Shown here piece after piece: positions 25,005-33,800 of a DNA stretch of 64,000 nucleotides. The notes under the pieces were generated by a model. The model searched no databases, was not told the origin of the DNA, and saw only the letters and a program-made list of their open reading frames with translations. The position numbers and the translations under genes are program-made. Within the stretch, counting starts at the first letter, position 1. Each line of letters begins with the position of its first letter. The stretch comes from Prevotella sp. oral taxon 376. Lineage in GTDB: Bacteria > Bacteroidota > Bacteroidia > Bacteroidales > Bacteroidaceae. The DNA is taken from NCBI RefSeq assembly GCF_003043945.1, contig NZ_PYXG01000001.1:1116001-1180000 (forward strand), in the 5' to 3' direction.

Positions 25005-25012
25005 TAACTTTG
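25005..25012 (+). promoter_or_regulatory. -7 box of the kinase/regulator operon
   Basis: A perfect TAnnTTTG box (TAACTTTG) ends only 4 nt before the ATG at 25017, so the transcript would start at or next to the start codon. This suggests a leaderless mRNA. Confidence 0.5.
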
Positions 25013-25016
25013 CAGT

Positions 25017-26042
25017 ATGAATATTGACTTGATAAAAAAAGACCGATACATTATTATCCCATTTTGGATATTGATGTTTTTTATTTTCTGGCTTCAGGTG
25101 ATGCCGCAAACGGCGTCGGCACTCGAATCGGTGCTGTTTGCTGCACTTCTGATCATTACGATATGCCCTGTTGCCAACTACCTGAGCGGACCTTTGCTGC
25201 TGCGAGCCATGAAACAGAAAGAAGCAGGGCGGTTTGCCGGGCAGTTTGTCGCGTTATCGCTGGTTGTGGGACTTGTCTTCGTGAGCTGCATCGAACTGTT
25301 TTCCGGTTTGGAAAAGGCGGGAGTGTTTCTCGTGTCAGGCTGTTTCAACTTGTCAGCAACGCAACCTTACGCCTTTTTCGTACCTGTTTCGGCGGGTGTT
25401 ATCATCAATATCGCCATTTGTGGACTGCGTTTCTTTTTGGAATATGTCAGGTCGCAGCAGCGGCTTGCCGAATATCGGTTGTGCACGCTCAGGCATCAAA
25501 TGACGCCTCACTTCATGTTCAACGTGCTGAACGACATACACGTGCTGATGCAGACCGATGTGGAACTGGCGTCGGAACTGCTGATAAGGTATTCCGAGAT
25601 ATTGCGTTATCAGCTGTATAGCGGGGACAGGCAAAGCGTAACGCTCGGCGAGGACGTGCAATTCCTGAAAGATTTTATTGCCGTGGAGCAGTTGCGCCGG
25701 GACGACAGGCTCACGGTGTCGTGTTCGTGGGAGATTGAAAACGCACAGGTGGAAATCCCGGCATTGCTCTTCATTGCGTTTGTGGAAAATGCGTTCAAGC
25801 ATGTTGCCGGTGCTGATATGGAAAAGGGATATATCGATATTTGTCTGCGGCAGGCGGGCAGTACCATCTTTCTTGAAGTAAAAAACTCTAAACCGGCATT
25901 GCCTGCAAGAAGAACAGATACGGGAGGGAGGGGACTTAAAAACATAAAAGAGCGGTTGGATATACTCTGTTTCGGAAAATATGACTTGACAATCGATGAA
26001 ACGGAAAACTGCTATCATACAAAACTTGTAATTGATTTCTAA
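25017..26042 (+). CDS. LytS/YehU-family sensor histidine kinase
   Basis: A 341-residue membrane kinase. Four hydrophobic helices fill residues about 10-140 and no periplasmic sensor domain is visible. The His_kinase domain has LRHQMTPHFMFNVLNDIHVL, with the phospho-accepting His at about 165. The ATP-binding part has the N-box FVENAFKHV and a GGRGLKNIKERL G-box. This is the LytS/YpdA class that pairs with LytTR regulators, and the gene 40 nt downstream encodes one. Together with the divergent barrel gene it is the only cargo left in the degenerate second element. Confidence 0.92.
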   Translation: MNIDLIKKDRYIIIPFWILMFFIFWLQVMPQTASALESVLFAALLIITICPVANYLSGPLLLRAMKQKEAGRFAGQFVALSLVVGLVFVSCIELFSGLEKAGVFLVSGCFNLSATQPYAFFVPVSAGVIINIAICGLRFFLEYVRSQQRLAEYRLCTLRHQMTPHFMFNVLNDIHVLMQTDVELASELLIRYSEILRYQLYSGDRQSVTLGEDVQFLKDFIAVEQLRRDDRLTVSCSWEIENAQVEIPALLFIAFVENAFKHVAGADMEKGYIDICLRQAGSTIFLEVKNSKPALPARRTDTGGRGLKNIKERLDILCFGKYDLTIDETENCYHTKLVIDF

Positions 26043-26082
26043 ACCGATGGTGGAAACGATATTGAAAACGAACCCGTACAGG

Positions 26083-26787
26083 ATGAAATGTTTGGTGGTG
26101 GACGACGAGTCGATTGCCGTAAAAGGAATTGCGAACTATATCGGAAAGTTGGATTTTCTGGAAGTTGCCGCTTCCTGTTCGTCGGCGTCGGAGGCAGCCG
26201 AAATCCTCCGAAACAAAGAGATTGATCTGATGTTTCTGGATATTAACATGCCCCGTCTTTCCGGATTGGACTTTTTGGAGTCGTTGGATAAACCGCCATT
26301 GACCATCATCACCACGGCATATTCGGAATATGCGCTCGATGGTTTCCGATTGCACGTTACAGATTATCTGATGAAACCCATTGCCTTTCAGCGCTTCTTT
26401 CAGGCGGTATCGAAAGCACGGGAGATGTTTCTCCTGCAAAGCGGACGCGAAGAAACAACGGCTCCGGGCATGTATATCAGGCAGGGAGATTCCTTCAAGC
26501 GGATTGCATGGGAAGACATTCTTTACGCGGAGGGTATGCAGAACTACGTAAGACTGCATTTCGAGGACAGGGTTTTGACCATTCACCAAACCATGACGTC
26601 TTTAGAAGAAATGTTGCCCCGAGAAGCCTTTTTCAGAATACACCGCTCCTTTCTTGTCAACATATCCCATATAGATACCATTTCGGGAGGGCGGATTTTC
26701 ATGGGCGGGAAAGAACTTCCCGTCTCAAAGCAGCGAAAAGACGAGCTGTTGCGGTCTGTTGTGTATAAGAATCTGATAAGTAAATAG
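26083..26787 (+). CDS. LytTR-family response regulator
   Basis: A 234-residue regulator from MKCLVVDDES; an earlier in-frame ATG at 26047 would add 12 residues. The receiver domain (about 1-120) has the acidic pair DDE, the phosphorylation site LMFLDINMPRLSGLDFL, the TTAYSEYALDGF segment and the Lys of YLMKPIAF. The LytTR DNA-binding domain (about 130-234) has ILYAEGMQNYVRLHF, a conserved LEEMLPREAFFRIHRSFLVN and the ISKQR-like VSKQRKDEL end. It should act with the kinase encoded upstream. Likely targets are the direct repeats at 24947-24978, hence the barrel gene and perhaps its own operon. Confidence 0.93.
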   Translation: MKCLVVDDESIAVKGIANYIGKLDFLEVAASCSSASEAAEILRNKEIDLMFLDINMPRLSGLDFLESLDKPPLTIITTAYSEYALDGFRLHVTDYLMKPIAFQRFFQAVSKAREMFLLQSGREETTAPGMYIRQGDSFKRIAWEDILYAEGMQNYVRLHFEDRVLTIHQTMTSLEEMLPREAFFRIHRSFLVNISHIDTISGGRIFMGGKELPVSKQRKDELLRSVVYKNLISK

Positions 26788-27207
26788 CAATGACAGTACG
26801 AGAAACTCATTGAGAGTTCTCTTGTATGTGTACCAAAGGCAGTCGATATGGGAGCAGAATCCTTTGCAGAGTATGAATAATAAAGAAATTCAAGTATGTA
26901 TGGCAAACTTCCGAATAAAATGGGATCACTCAATAAGAACGAGAGTGTGTCCAAATGGTCATATTCTCTTTTTCTGCACAAAGCCCCGACTTTCTCAAGC
27001 CAGGGCTTTACTATTTCCTAAAGTTTTTATACCTTTAGGCATTCGAAATTACAATGCCAAAGATACACTTTCGTTCTTACATACACAACCAAATGCAAAG
27101 AATCGACAAAGATATTGTGAAGTGCCCCCAAATCGTATCGGCGGATAACTTAAGCAATACAAAAAAGGAGGAGCGCATCACTTTGCACTTGCTTATGGAA
27201 TTCGCCA
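26788..27207. other. Non-coding stretch between response regulator and right end
   Basis: About 420 nt without a supportable gene; open frames at 26810-27148 and 27054-27311 lack recognisable sequence, and the second runs into the end repeat. A hairpin formed by aaagcc and ggcttt around 26980-27010 may be the terminator of the two-component operon. This is probably where further genes of the second element were lost. Confidence 0.4.
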
Positions 27208-27356
27208 GGGAAGAGTTGTCGTTAATTAAATATAAAACTAAGAGACGAAAAATCATAAAAGTACACCTTTCTCTTTGTTTTGTCATAAAGTACACTTTTA
27301 GTACGCCTTGAAAAAGAAAAACCCCTTGCAAATCAAGGATTTACAAGGGGTTTGTA
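27208..27356. repeat. Right-end repeat of the second element
   Basis: It matches 21867-22013 along its whole length. It includes the arm-site-like aaagtacacttttagtac (27287-27304) and a terminal hairpin (27319-27333 with 27339-27353, one mismatch). It abuts the tRNA-Leu attachment core, so it is the outer right end of the tandem array. Confidence 0.8.
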
Positions 27357-27357
27357 G

Positions 27358-27439
27358 TACCCAGACCCGGGCTCGAACCGGGATGGGTTTCCCCACTGGT
27401 GTTTGAGACCAGCGCGTCTACCGATTCCGCCATCTGGGC
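27358..27439 (-). tRNA. tRNA-Leu (anticodon CAA)
   Basis: An 82-nt tRNA on the minus strand. The acceptor strands GCCCAGA and TCTGGGT pair. The D-arm segment TGGCGGAATCGGTAGACGC is typical of tRNA-Leu, and the anticodon stem CTGGT/ACCAG encloses CTCAAAC, giving anticodon CAA. There is a long variable arm, and the TTCGAGC T-loop lies in CGGTTCGAGCCCG. CCA is not encoded. Its 3' end (27357-27370) is the attachment core repeated at 5785-5798, so integration keeps the tRNA intact. Confidence 0.95.
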
Positions 27440-27532
27440 TTAATTAGCGGTGCAAAGGTAATATATTTTTTGGAATTAGCAAAGTTTTACTTGAAAAATA
27501 TTAAAATTCTTGCCGGTGCAAAAAATATTGGT

Positions 27533-27540
27533 TATATTCG
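27533..27540 (+). promoter_or_regulatory. Possible -7 box of manC
   Basis: TATATTCG is one base from TAnnTTTG and lies 24 nt before the manC start. It is a weak match. Confidence 0.3.
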
Positions 27541-27564
27541 CAATATAATTTTAAATCTGTAATT

Positions 27565-28656
27565 ATGACAAGCAGGCTCAATAATGACTATTGCGTTATT
27601 CTGGCAGGGGGGAAGGGACGGCGACTTTGGCCTTGCAGCCGTGCTGAGAGGCCGAAGCAATTCATTGACTTCTTCGGATTCGGCCGTACGCAATTACAGC
27701 AAACCTTTGACCGGATTGCGCAGATTCTTCCCAAGGAGCATATTTTCATCAATACCAATGAGTTGTATGTGGATTTAGTGAAGGAGCAGCTGCCTGATAT
27801 CTCCGACGACCGCATCATGGCGGAGCCGATTCACCGGAATACAGCACCGAGCGTGGCATGGGCGTGCCATCGTATCGCCCATCTCTGCCCCAATGCCAAT
27901 CTGCTGGTTACGCCTTCCGATCAGGCTGTGAACAACGAGAGGGCTTTTTTCCAGAACATTGAGGAGGGCTTCGAGTTTGTGCAGGACAATGACGGGTTGC
28001 TCACCTTAGGCGTGAAGCCTACGCGTCCGGAGCCAGGGTATGGTTATATTCAGTTGGGCGATGAGGCTACCCATGACATCTACAAGGTGAAATCCTTTAC
28101 GGAAAAGCCCGAGCGAGAGTTTGCCAAGATGTTCCTCGACAGCGGGGAATTCTATTGGAATACAGGTATGTTCCTTGCTCGGACATCCTATCTCCGTGAG
28201 TGTTTTTATAATTTCCTGCCGTCTATTCTGCGGGTTTTCGACCGCGACCATGCCGACTGGACCATTGCGGAAGAGAATGAGTTTATCCGTGCGAATTTTC
28301 CTTCTTACCCCAACATCTCCATCGATTACGGAATTCTGGAGAAGTCAGAGCGCGTCTTCGTGCTGAAGGGCGACTTCGGATGGGCTGACCTGGGCACTTG
28401 GCACAGCATCTACGAGGCGATGATGAGGAGCGAAACCGATAATGTCGTCATCGATTCGGAGGTGATGCTCGACGACGCCCACAACAATGTCATCAAGCTG
28501 CCGAAGGGCAAGTTTGCCGTTATCAATGGGCTTGACGGCTATATAGTGGCTGAGGGCGAAAATGTGTTGCTGATCTGCAAGAAGGAGGATTCCTCGTCGT
28601 TGGTTCGCAAATATGTGAACGAAGTGCAGATTCGGAAGGGTGATGAGTATATCTGA
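27565..28656 (+). CDS. manC: Mannose-1-phosphate guanylyltransferase
   Basis: A 363-residue nucleotidyltransferase that makes GDP-mannose from mannose-1-phosphate and GTP, a precursor for GDP-fucose, O-antigen and capsule. The nucleotide-binding signature GGKGRRLWPCSRAERPKQF is at about 15-33. VTPSDQAVNNERAFF, SFTEKPEREFAKMFL and FGWADLGTWHSIYE are typical of the family. There is no C-terminal mannose isomerase domain, so it is the short, monofunctional form. It is a single-gene transcription unit, ending at a bidirectional terminator (28711-28746). Confidence 0.92.
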   Translation: MTSRLNNDYCVILAGGKGRRLWPCSRAERPKQFIDFFGFGRTQLQQTFDRIAQILPKEHIFINTNELYVDLVKEQLPDISDDRIMAEPIHRNTAPSVAWACHRIAHLCPNANLLVTPSDQAVNNERAFFQNIEEGFEFVQDNDGLLTLGVKPTRPEPGYGYIQLGDEATHDIYKVKSFTEKPEREFAKMFLDSGEFYWNTGMFLARTSYLRECFYNFLPSILRVFDRDHADWTIAEENEFIRANFPSYPNISIDYGILEKSERVFVLKGDFGWADLGTWHSIYEAMMRSETDNVVIDSEVMLDDAHNNVIKLPKGKFAVINGLDGYIVAEGENVLLICKKEDSSSLVRKYVNEVQIRKGDEYI

Positions 28657-28710
28657 AGCTTTCTGGCGAGCGGCTTGCTGTCGTGAGGAGACCTCGGGTT
28701 AGAGGGTAAA

Positions 28711-28746
28711 AAAGGCTCTCCCGGAAAAATTTCCGGATGAGCCTTT
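28711..28746. terminator. Bidirectional terminator between manC and the HIT gene
   Basis: The arms aaaggctc...ccggaa and ttccgg...gagccttt form a long hairpin with A and T runs at the two sides. It serves the convergent genes ending at 28656 and 28800. Confidence 0.7.
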
Positions 28747-28799
28747 CCGTTGTCTCGGCACTTCTCTTCCTTCAAGGAATGGCTGTAGAGTGCGGTTTC

Positions 28800-29201
28800 C
28801 TATTGTTTCCTGAACTCTTCGAAGATTTTGTCGGCGATGGCCTTCATCTCTTCGTCTTCGAGCTTCAGGTGGGGCTTGCCAAAGTTGATGTCGCCCTCTG
28901 AGTTTATCGGAATCAGGTGAATGTGGGCATGTGCTACCTCGAGCCCCAGCACAATCTGGGCCACCTTCCTGCAAGGGATGGCTGCCTTGAGGGCTTTTGC
29001 CACTTTTTTTGCGAACAGCTCGAATTCCGCCAGCTCGTCGTCGTCCATGTCGAAGATATAGTCTGTCTCCTTACGGGGAATCACCAATGTGTGCCCCTTC
29101 GCCACCGGGCTGATGTCGAGGAAGGCATAGAATTTCTCGCTCTCGGCGCATTTGTAGCTGGGAATCTCGCCGGCCGCAATCTTCGTGAATATAGTTGCCA
29201 T
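28800..29201 (-). CDS. HIT-family nucleotide hydrolase
   Basis: A 133-residue histidine-triad protein. The catalytic motif is AHAHIHLIPI (about 97-106). The N-terminal half has TKIAAGEIPSYKCAES and SPVAKGHTLVIPRKE, as in Hint-type nucleoside phosphoramidases. The substrate is probably an AMP conjugate; no biological role can be told from context. It lies 35 nt downstream of greA on the same strand, and the two may be co-transcribed. Confidence 0.9.
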   Translation of the reverse strand: MATIFTKIAAGEIPSYKCAESEKFYAFLDISPVAKGHTLVIPRKETDYIFDMDDDELAEFELFAKKVAKALKAAIPCRKVAQIVLGLEVAHAHIHLIPINSEGDINFGKPHLKLEDEEMKAIADKIFEEFRKQ

Positions 29202-29236
29202 ATTGCCTTATGGTTTTAAGTTTCCGGTTTTTTTAG

Positions 29237-29707
29237 TCAAGCCTCTAAGGAGATGCTGTCGATACGCAGTTTGATGGTGCCGCGGGGAATCTTGATTTCC
29301 GCGATATCTCCCACCTTCTTGTTCAGCAGGCCTTGGGCAATGGGGGTCTTGATGGATATCTTACCCTCTTTGAGGTTAGCCTCGCTCTCGCTGACGATGG
29401 TGTAAGTCATCTTCGCCTTGGTTGCCATGTTGGTCATCTCCACCTTGGTGAGAATCTGTACGGAGTCCGTGCTCAATCGGGTGGTATCTACGATCTTGGC
29501 TTCCGCTACGGTTATTTTCAGCTGGTTGATTTTCCCCTCGAGGCGGGCCTGGGCCTCCTTGGCCGCGTCATACTCCGAATTCTCACTCAAGTCTCCCTTG
29601 TCGCGCGCTTCTGCGATGGCAGCCGATGCTTTCGGGCGCTCTACTGCTTCGAGCTCATGAAGCTCTGCTACGAGCTTGTCGTAGCCTTCCTGTGACATGT
29701 AAGCCAT
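29237..29707 (-). CDS. greA: Transcription elongation factor GreA
   Basis: A 156-residue protein starting at MAYMSQEGYDKL; an in-frame upstream Met would give an implausible extension. The N-terminal coiled coil (about 10-75) contains ERPKASAAIAEARDKGDLSE with the acidic tip, and NSEYDAAKEAQ. The C-terminal FKBP-like domain (about 80-156) has SPIAQGLLNKKVGD-like KTPIAQGLLNKKVGDIAEI. GreA enters the RNA polymerase secondary channel and stimulates cleavage of backtracked transcripts. Length is as expected. Confidence 0.96.
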   Translation of the reverse strand: MAYMSQEGYDKLVAELHELEAVERPKASAAIAEARDKGDLSENSEYDAAKEAQARLEGKINQLKITVAEAKIVDTTRLSTDSVQILTKVEMTNMATKAKMTYTIVSESEANLKEGKISIKTPIAQGLLNKKVGDIAEIKIPRGTIKLRIDSISLEA

Positions 29708-29969
29708 AATCTTTCTATTTAATTTTTTATTGTTATCAGGCAGTTGGATGATTAAAATAAAAGAATTCCAACAACCTTTGCCGGCGTCGGAATTCATTAT
29801 CTCCTAATGTCCTGTTGTTTCAATATTGTTGTGCAAAGGTAGGAAATTAAAATGAAAGCGCCAAGCGAAAATGCGAAAATCTTCTTTTTGGAGGTTGATT
29901 TATGTCAAGAAATGCCATGTGGCAGTATAAAAAGCAGGGCAAAAGCTTGGTTGTTTGCGCAAACAATCG

Positions 29970-30044
29970 TAATTTTGCCATGTGTTTTTCATAGTATTAG
30001 ATTTAAGGTTAACAAGGTAGGGACTCGGCGGAGTCCCATTTTTT
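29970..30044 (+). ncRNA. Candidate small RNA with own promoter and terminator
   Basis: A perfect -7 box TAATTTTG (29970-29977) is followed about 45 nt later by a textbook terminator: gggactc (30020-30026), ggcg loop, gagtccc (30031-30037) and a T run. No open reading frame of any size lies between. The expected transcript runs from about 29984 to 30044. It is on the plus strand between two minus-strand genes (greA and an outer-membrane protein). I do not recognise the family. The remaining parts of 29708-30204 show no gene. Confidence 0.5.
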
Positions 30045-30150
30045 ATGTTCTTAGGTTTTATTCTGAGCAATTTTCCTGCAGGCGTGTATCATGTATCGGA
30101 ATAATCTCTTTCCCAGAGAGAGTTGTCTCTTTGCATCCGTAGGGATAAAA

Positions 30151-30181
30151 GAAAAAGGGGCGCCTCATAGGAAGCACCCCT
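30151..30181 (-). terminator. Terminator of the outer-membrane protein gene
   Basis: On the minus strand aggggtgc and gcgcccct pair imperfectly and run into T bases. It lies about 25 nt after the stop codon at 30205. Confidence 0.6.
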
Positions 30182-30204
30182 GTGGAATCGTCTGTTTTCC
30201 TTGC

Positions 30205-30774
30205 TTAAATGCCAAACTTGTATCCTACGGTGATCTGGAATACGCTGTTCTTGCTGTCTGAATTCTTAAACACTTTGGATACTCCCCAGTTGTAGCGAGT
30301 GTCAAGCACGAAGTTCTGATATTCGTAAGACAGTCCTACGGGGATAGAAACATCTACCGCGTTGGGTTTTGTGTTGTCTTTGGAAACGCAGAAGCCTGGT
30401 TGTACGCCCAACTTTACAGCGAGTCCCTTCACGACATATACATTGGCTATGATGGGCACATTGATATATCCGAGGTTAAGTTTCGCGTCACCAGTACTGA
30501 TATTTCCGAAGATAGGCAGGGTTATGTTTGTCCCTTCCCACTTTGCTCCTTGCATGGAATAGAGGAGACCTCCTGATAGGCTGAAGATATCTGTTACCTG
30601 ATATTCTGCCTCTGCCCCGAATACAAGTCCTAATTTTGCGTCAGCATTAGCATCCGTAAGATTGGCAATACTGAGTCCGGCCTTGGGCTGAATGGAGATA
30701 GAACCTACAGCGTTCTGTGCAAATGCTGCAACTGAAGACAGCATTAAGGCTGCCATTAAAATAACTTTCTTCAT
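30205..30774 (-). CDS. Small outer-membrane beta-barrel protein (porin-family/OmpA-like)
   Basis: A 189-residue protein from MKKVILMAALMLSSVAAFAQ, a canonical signal peptide with an AFAQ cleavage site; the in-frame extension upstream is unlikely. Strands such as GLVFGAEAEYQVTDIFSLSG, YINVPIIANVYVV and SVFQITVGYKFGI make an eight-stranded barrel likely, and the final Ile follows the aromatic-rich end. PorT/OMP_b-brl family members look like this. It is monocistronic with a terminator at 30151-30181. Function unknown. Confidence 0.8.
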   Translation of the reverse strand: MKKVILMAALMLSSVAAFAQNAVGSISIQPKAGLSIANLTDANADAKLGLVFGAEAEYQVTDIFSLSGGLLYSMQGAKWEGTNITLPIFGNISTGDAKLNLGYINVPIIANVYVVKGLAVKLGVQPGFCVSKDNTKPNAVDVSIPVGLSYEYQNFVLDTRYNWGVSKVFKNSDSKNSVFQITVGYKFGI

Positions 30775-30875
30775 AATAACTCTTATGTTTAAAGGTTTCA
30801 TACATTGCCTGCAAATTAAACAAATAATATTCATTCCTGCAAATTTTTCTTTCATAAAATTACTTTTCAGCCATT

Positions 30876-33800
30876 TTAAATTCCGTTTTGCAGGGAAACA
30901 TTCTCCATGAGCATCTTGAAAGTAGGGTTTAGAGAGAGCGTTTCCGGGTTACCTGTCAGGATGAGTTGTTCGCGTGCTCGTGTCATGGCCACGTTCAGTT
31001 TGCGATCGATGAGACGGCCGTCCTCCACGAAGGTGTTGCTTGTCAGGAAGTCGAGTTGGTACTGGTGTTGGATGGTGAACGAATAGATGATGACATCCCG
31101 CTGGCTGCCTTGATAGCGTTCCACGGTGTCGATGCTCACCTGTTCAAGTTCGGGAATGTCGAGCCGTGCTATTTCCTGGCGTATCATGGCGATCTGGTTG
31201 CGGTAGGGCACGATGACGCCCACCGTCTTCCGAGGATCGAAACGTCGGCCGTAGAAGCGCCGGATGCGGCGCAGCAGGTCGCTCACGAGGGCTGCCTCCT
31301 CTGTGTTCACCTTATCTGATAGGTGTGGCTGTCGGCAACCCTTGGAGGGTAGGAAGATCACGCGGTGCGCTTTCAGTTGCTCGTCGAGGCTGTCTTCGGC
31401 GGTAAGCGTGTAGCTTAGGCAGCTTTCCAGTTGATGCTTCAGCGGCACAGCTTCCAACTGTTCGTGGCGGTAGAACATTTTGCAGGGAAATTCTGCAATG
31501 TCGGGGTGCATGCGCCCTTGCTTGCGAAGAATGCCGATGAAATTGCTGCGCCCCACTTTCCGTTCCCAGCGCAAGAGTCGCTCAAAGAGCGAGTTGCGAC
31601 AGTTGTCGAGGCAGATGGCTCTTAATGTAGGTTCTTCCACCTCCGATTCGCTCGGGTCCTGCTGTACTACGGCCGGTAGTTGCTTATGGTCTCCTACGAG
31701 GATGAACCGCCGGATATAAGGCTCGTGGTTGTGCCCGCAGAGTAGTCCAACGATGTTTGGCTCTAGTATTTGACTCGCCTCGTCGATGATGGCGAGGTCG
31801 AAATGCTTCAGGTTGAATAAGGTTGCGTTCGACTGCATGGCCGTTGTGGTGGCTACAAAGATGCGCGTGTTCCGGATTTTCTCCTTGATTTGCGCCAGCA
31901 GAGGTAGTTCCTCCACGGCGTATTTGATGAGATGTGGGCGATAGCGGGCATCGCACGAGAATTCTTGTCCTATGCGCAGGTAGTCGAGGTGATTCTCTTC
32001 TAGCATGCCGCAGATTTCATCCACGGCACGGTTGGTATAGGAGAGAAGGAGCACGGAATGGTTTTCTGTGGCCAGTTCTTCCCTTACTAGGTATTGCAGG
32101 GCTAGCGAGGTCTTGCCTGTTCCGGGAGGTCCCACGAGCAAGAAATAGTCCTGCGCCTGCTTGGCTCGCAGCAGGATGTCGTCGTAGTCGGGGTGGTAGA
32201 GACGGGTGAGGGCGAGATTTCTGTCGATTCTTGGCTCTCGTTGAGAGAGTAGTAGGGCCTTACGGTCGGGTAGGGTAGAGGCGAATTGCGCTAGACTGCG
32301 CACTTGTGCGCCGTGCCCCATGTCGCTGTGCTCTATGGCGAAGGCCTCTCCACGAATGATGTCGGGATTCTGCTGCCCATCTGAGAGGTGAACGACGAGT
32401 AGGTCGGTATGGATCTCCGCGAGGCATCCCTTGAACAGGAGGGCGTTCCGCACATCAGGCGTTTCGTCTCTGCGGTAGGCATATAGGTAGACGAAATCGC
32501 CCTGCCGGAAGTTGGGGAGAAAGTCATCTCCTTGGGTGGGCACGCTCAGCGTGATGGTGTCGAAGCCGTTGTAAGGGGTGCTTTTCTCCTTTTTTAGAAT
32601 GGTGAGGTCGGTATAGATGCTGCCTGTCTCTCTCTTCTCAGCCAGCGGCATGTTCCAGAGATCGGCACAGGCGTTGCCTTGCCCTTCCTGCGCGCCTAGT
32701 CGCGAGGATAGCTGTTCGCGGTAGACAAAGGTCATCATGCGGCACAGATAGGCTCGTTCTAAGGGCTTTAGGTCGTGCAGGCGGTCGGTGATGCGCTTGA
32801 TTTCGGGCTCTTTCCAGCGACAGAAAAACTCCGCTTTGCACGCGTCTTGCAGAAAAATTCGGGGCTGTAGGTGGTCGATCACCTTGTCGAAGCCGTCCTG
32901 CGCCATGTGGAATTCATTCCATACCACTTGGTTGCGGAATCCGATGGCCTCGCGAAAGAGCTTTTGATAGGCATGCACCCTTACCAACCCGTTAGGCAGC
33001 GGATAGCGTGAATAGAGTAGGTGGAGGTCTGCCTGATTGGCTGGTAGGCGAAAATTATGGAGCAGTACGCCGTAGTAGAGGAGCAGTTGGACATAGTGTT
33101 CCTCCTTTTGGAAGCTCCCGTGCTCGTTCGGGAAGTTGCGTTCGATGTTGAAGTTCTTGCCTGATTTCTGTTCCACGAGCAGCTGCATGTCGGTTGTCAT
33201 GAGGTCCACGCGCCCTTGGATGCCCAGCTTCTCGCATACGAACGACGGCTCTAGGATGGCCTTCGAACGGTCGTAGCCTCCCTTCTGGTCGTCGAAGAGC
33301 GTGCCTACGATTTCTCGGATGTTCACCGATTGGCGTAGGATTGCCGCCTTGAAGTCTTCTTTCTGATTCAGGTCCGGGCAGGTGCAGTAGTCTAGAGCTT
33401 GCTCCTTAAAGTTGTTTCGGAATGTTTTTTCCCAATGATAGTCGGCCTGTTGGTTGATGATGTCGTCCAATGCGCTACCCGCGAAGTTGCCCACGAGGAT
33501 GGCTTGAGAGCTTGCCTTGGGTGCGAGTTGGTTTAGAAGGTAGGAAAAAGGGTGGTGCCCATAGTCTTGAAAGCAGCGCGCAATGGCAGAGATGTCTAGC
33601 AAATAGTCGGGCTCGAGGATGATGAGAGAGGGACGAACGAGCGAAGCGGTCGTCTCGCAGTCTATCAAGTTCAGTTGCATGCCTTCTCTTAAGAGTCCTC
33701 GGAGGTGGCTGAGGTGCTCGGCAGAGTAGTCCACCGTCAAGGTCTCTGTCGGTGATTCGTGGTCCGGAAGCACTTCGATTTCAATATCGCTGAAGGCCTT

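Noticed and set aside
26810..27311. Two short open frames near the right end
   Set aside because: No recognisable sequence; one runs into the element-end repeat and the other overlaps a hairpin.
29852..30142. 96-codon open frame between greA and the outer-membrane protein gene
   Set aside because: It runs across a strong -7 box and a terminator hairpin and has no protein-like features.
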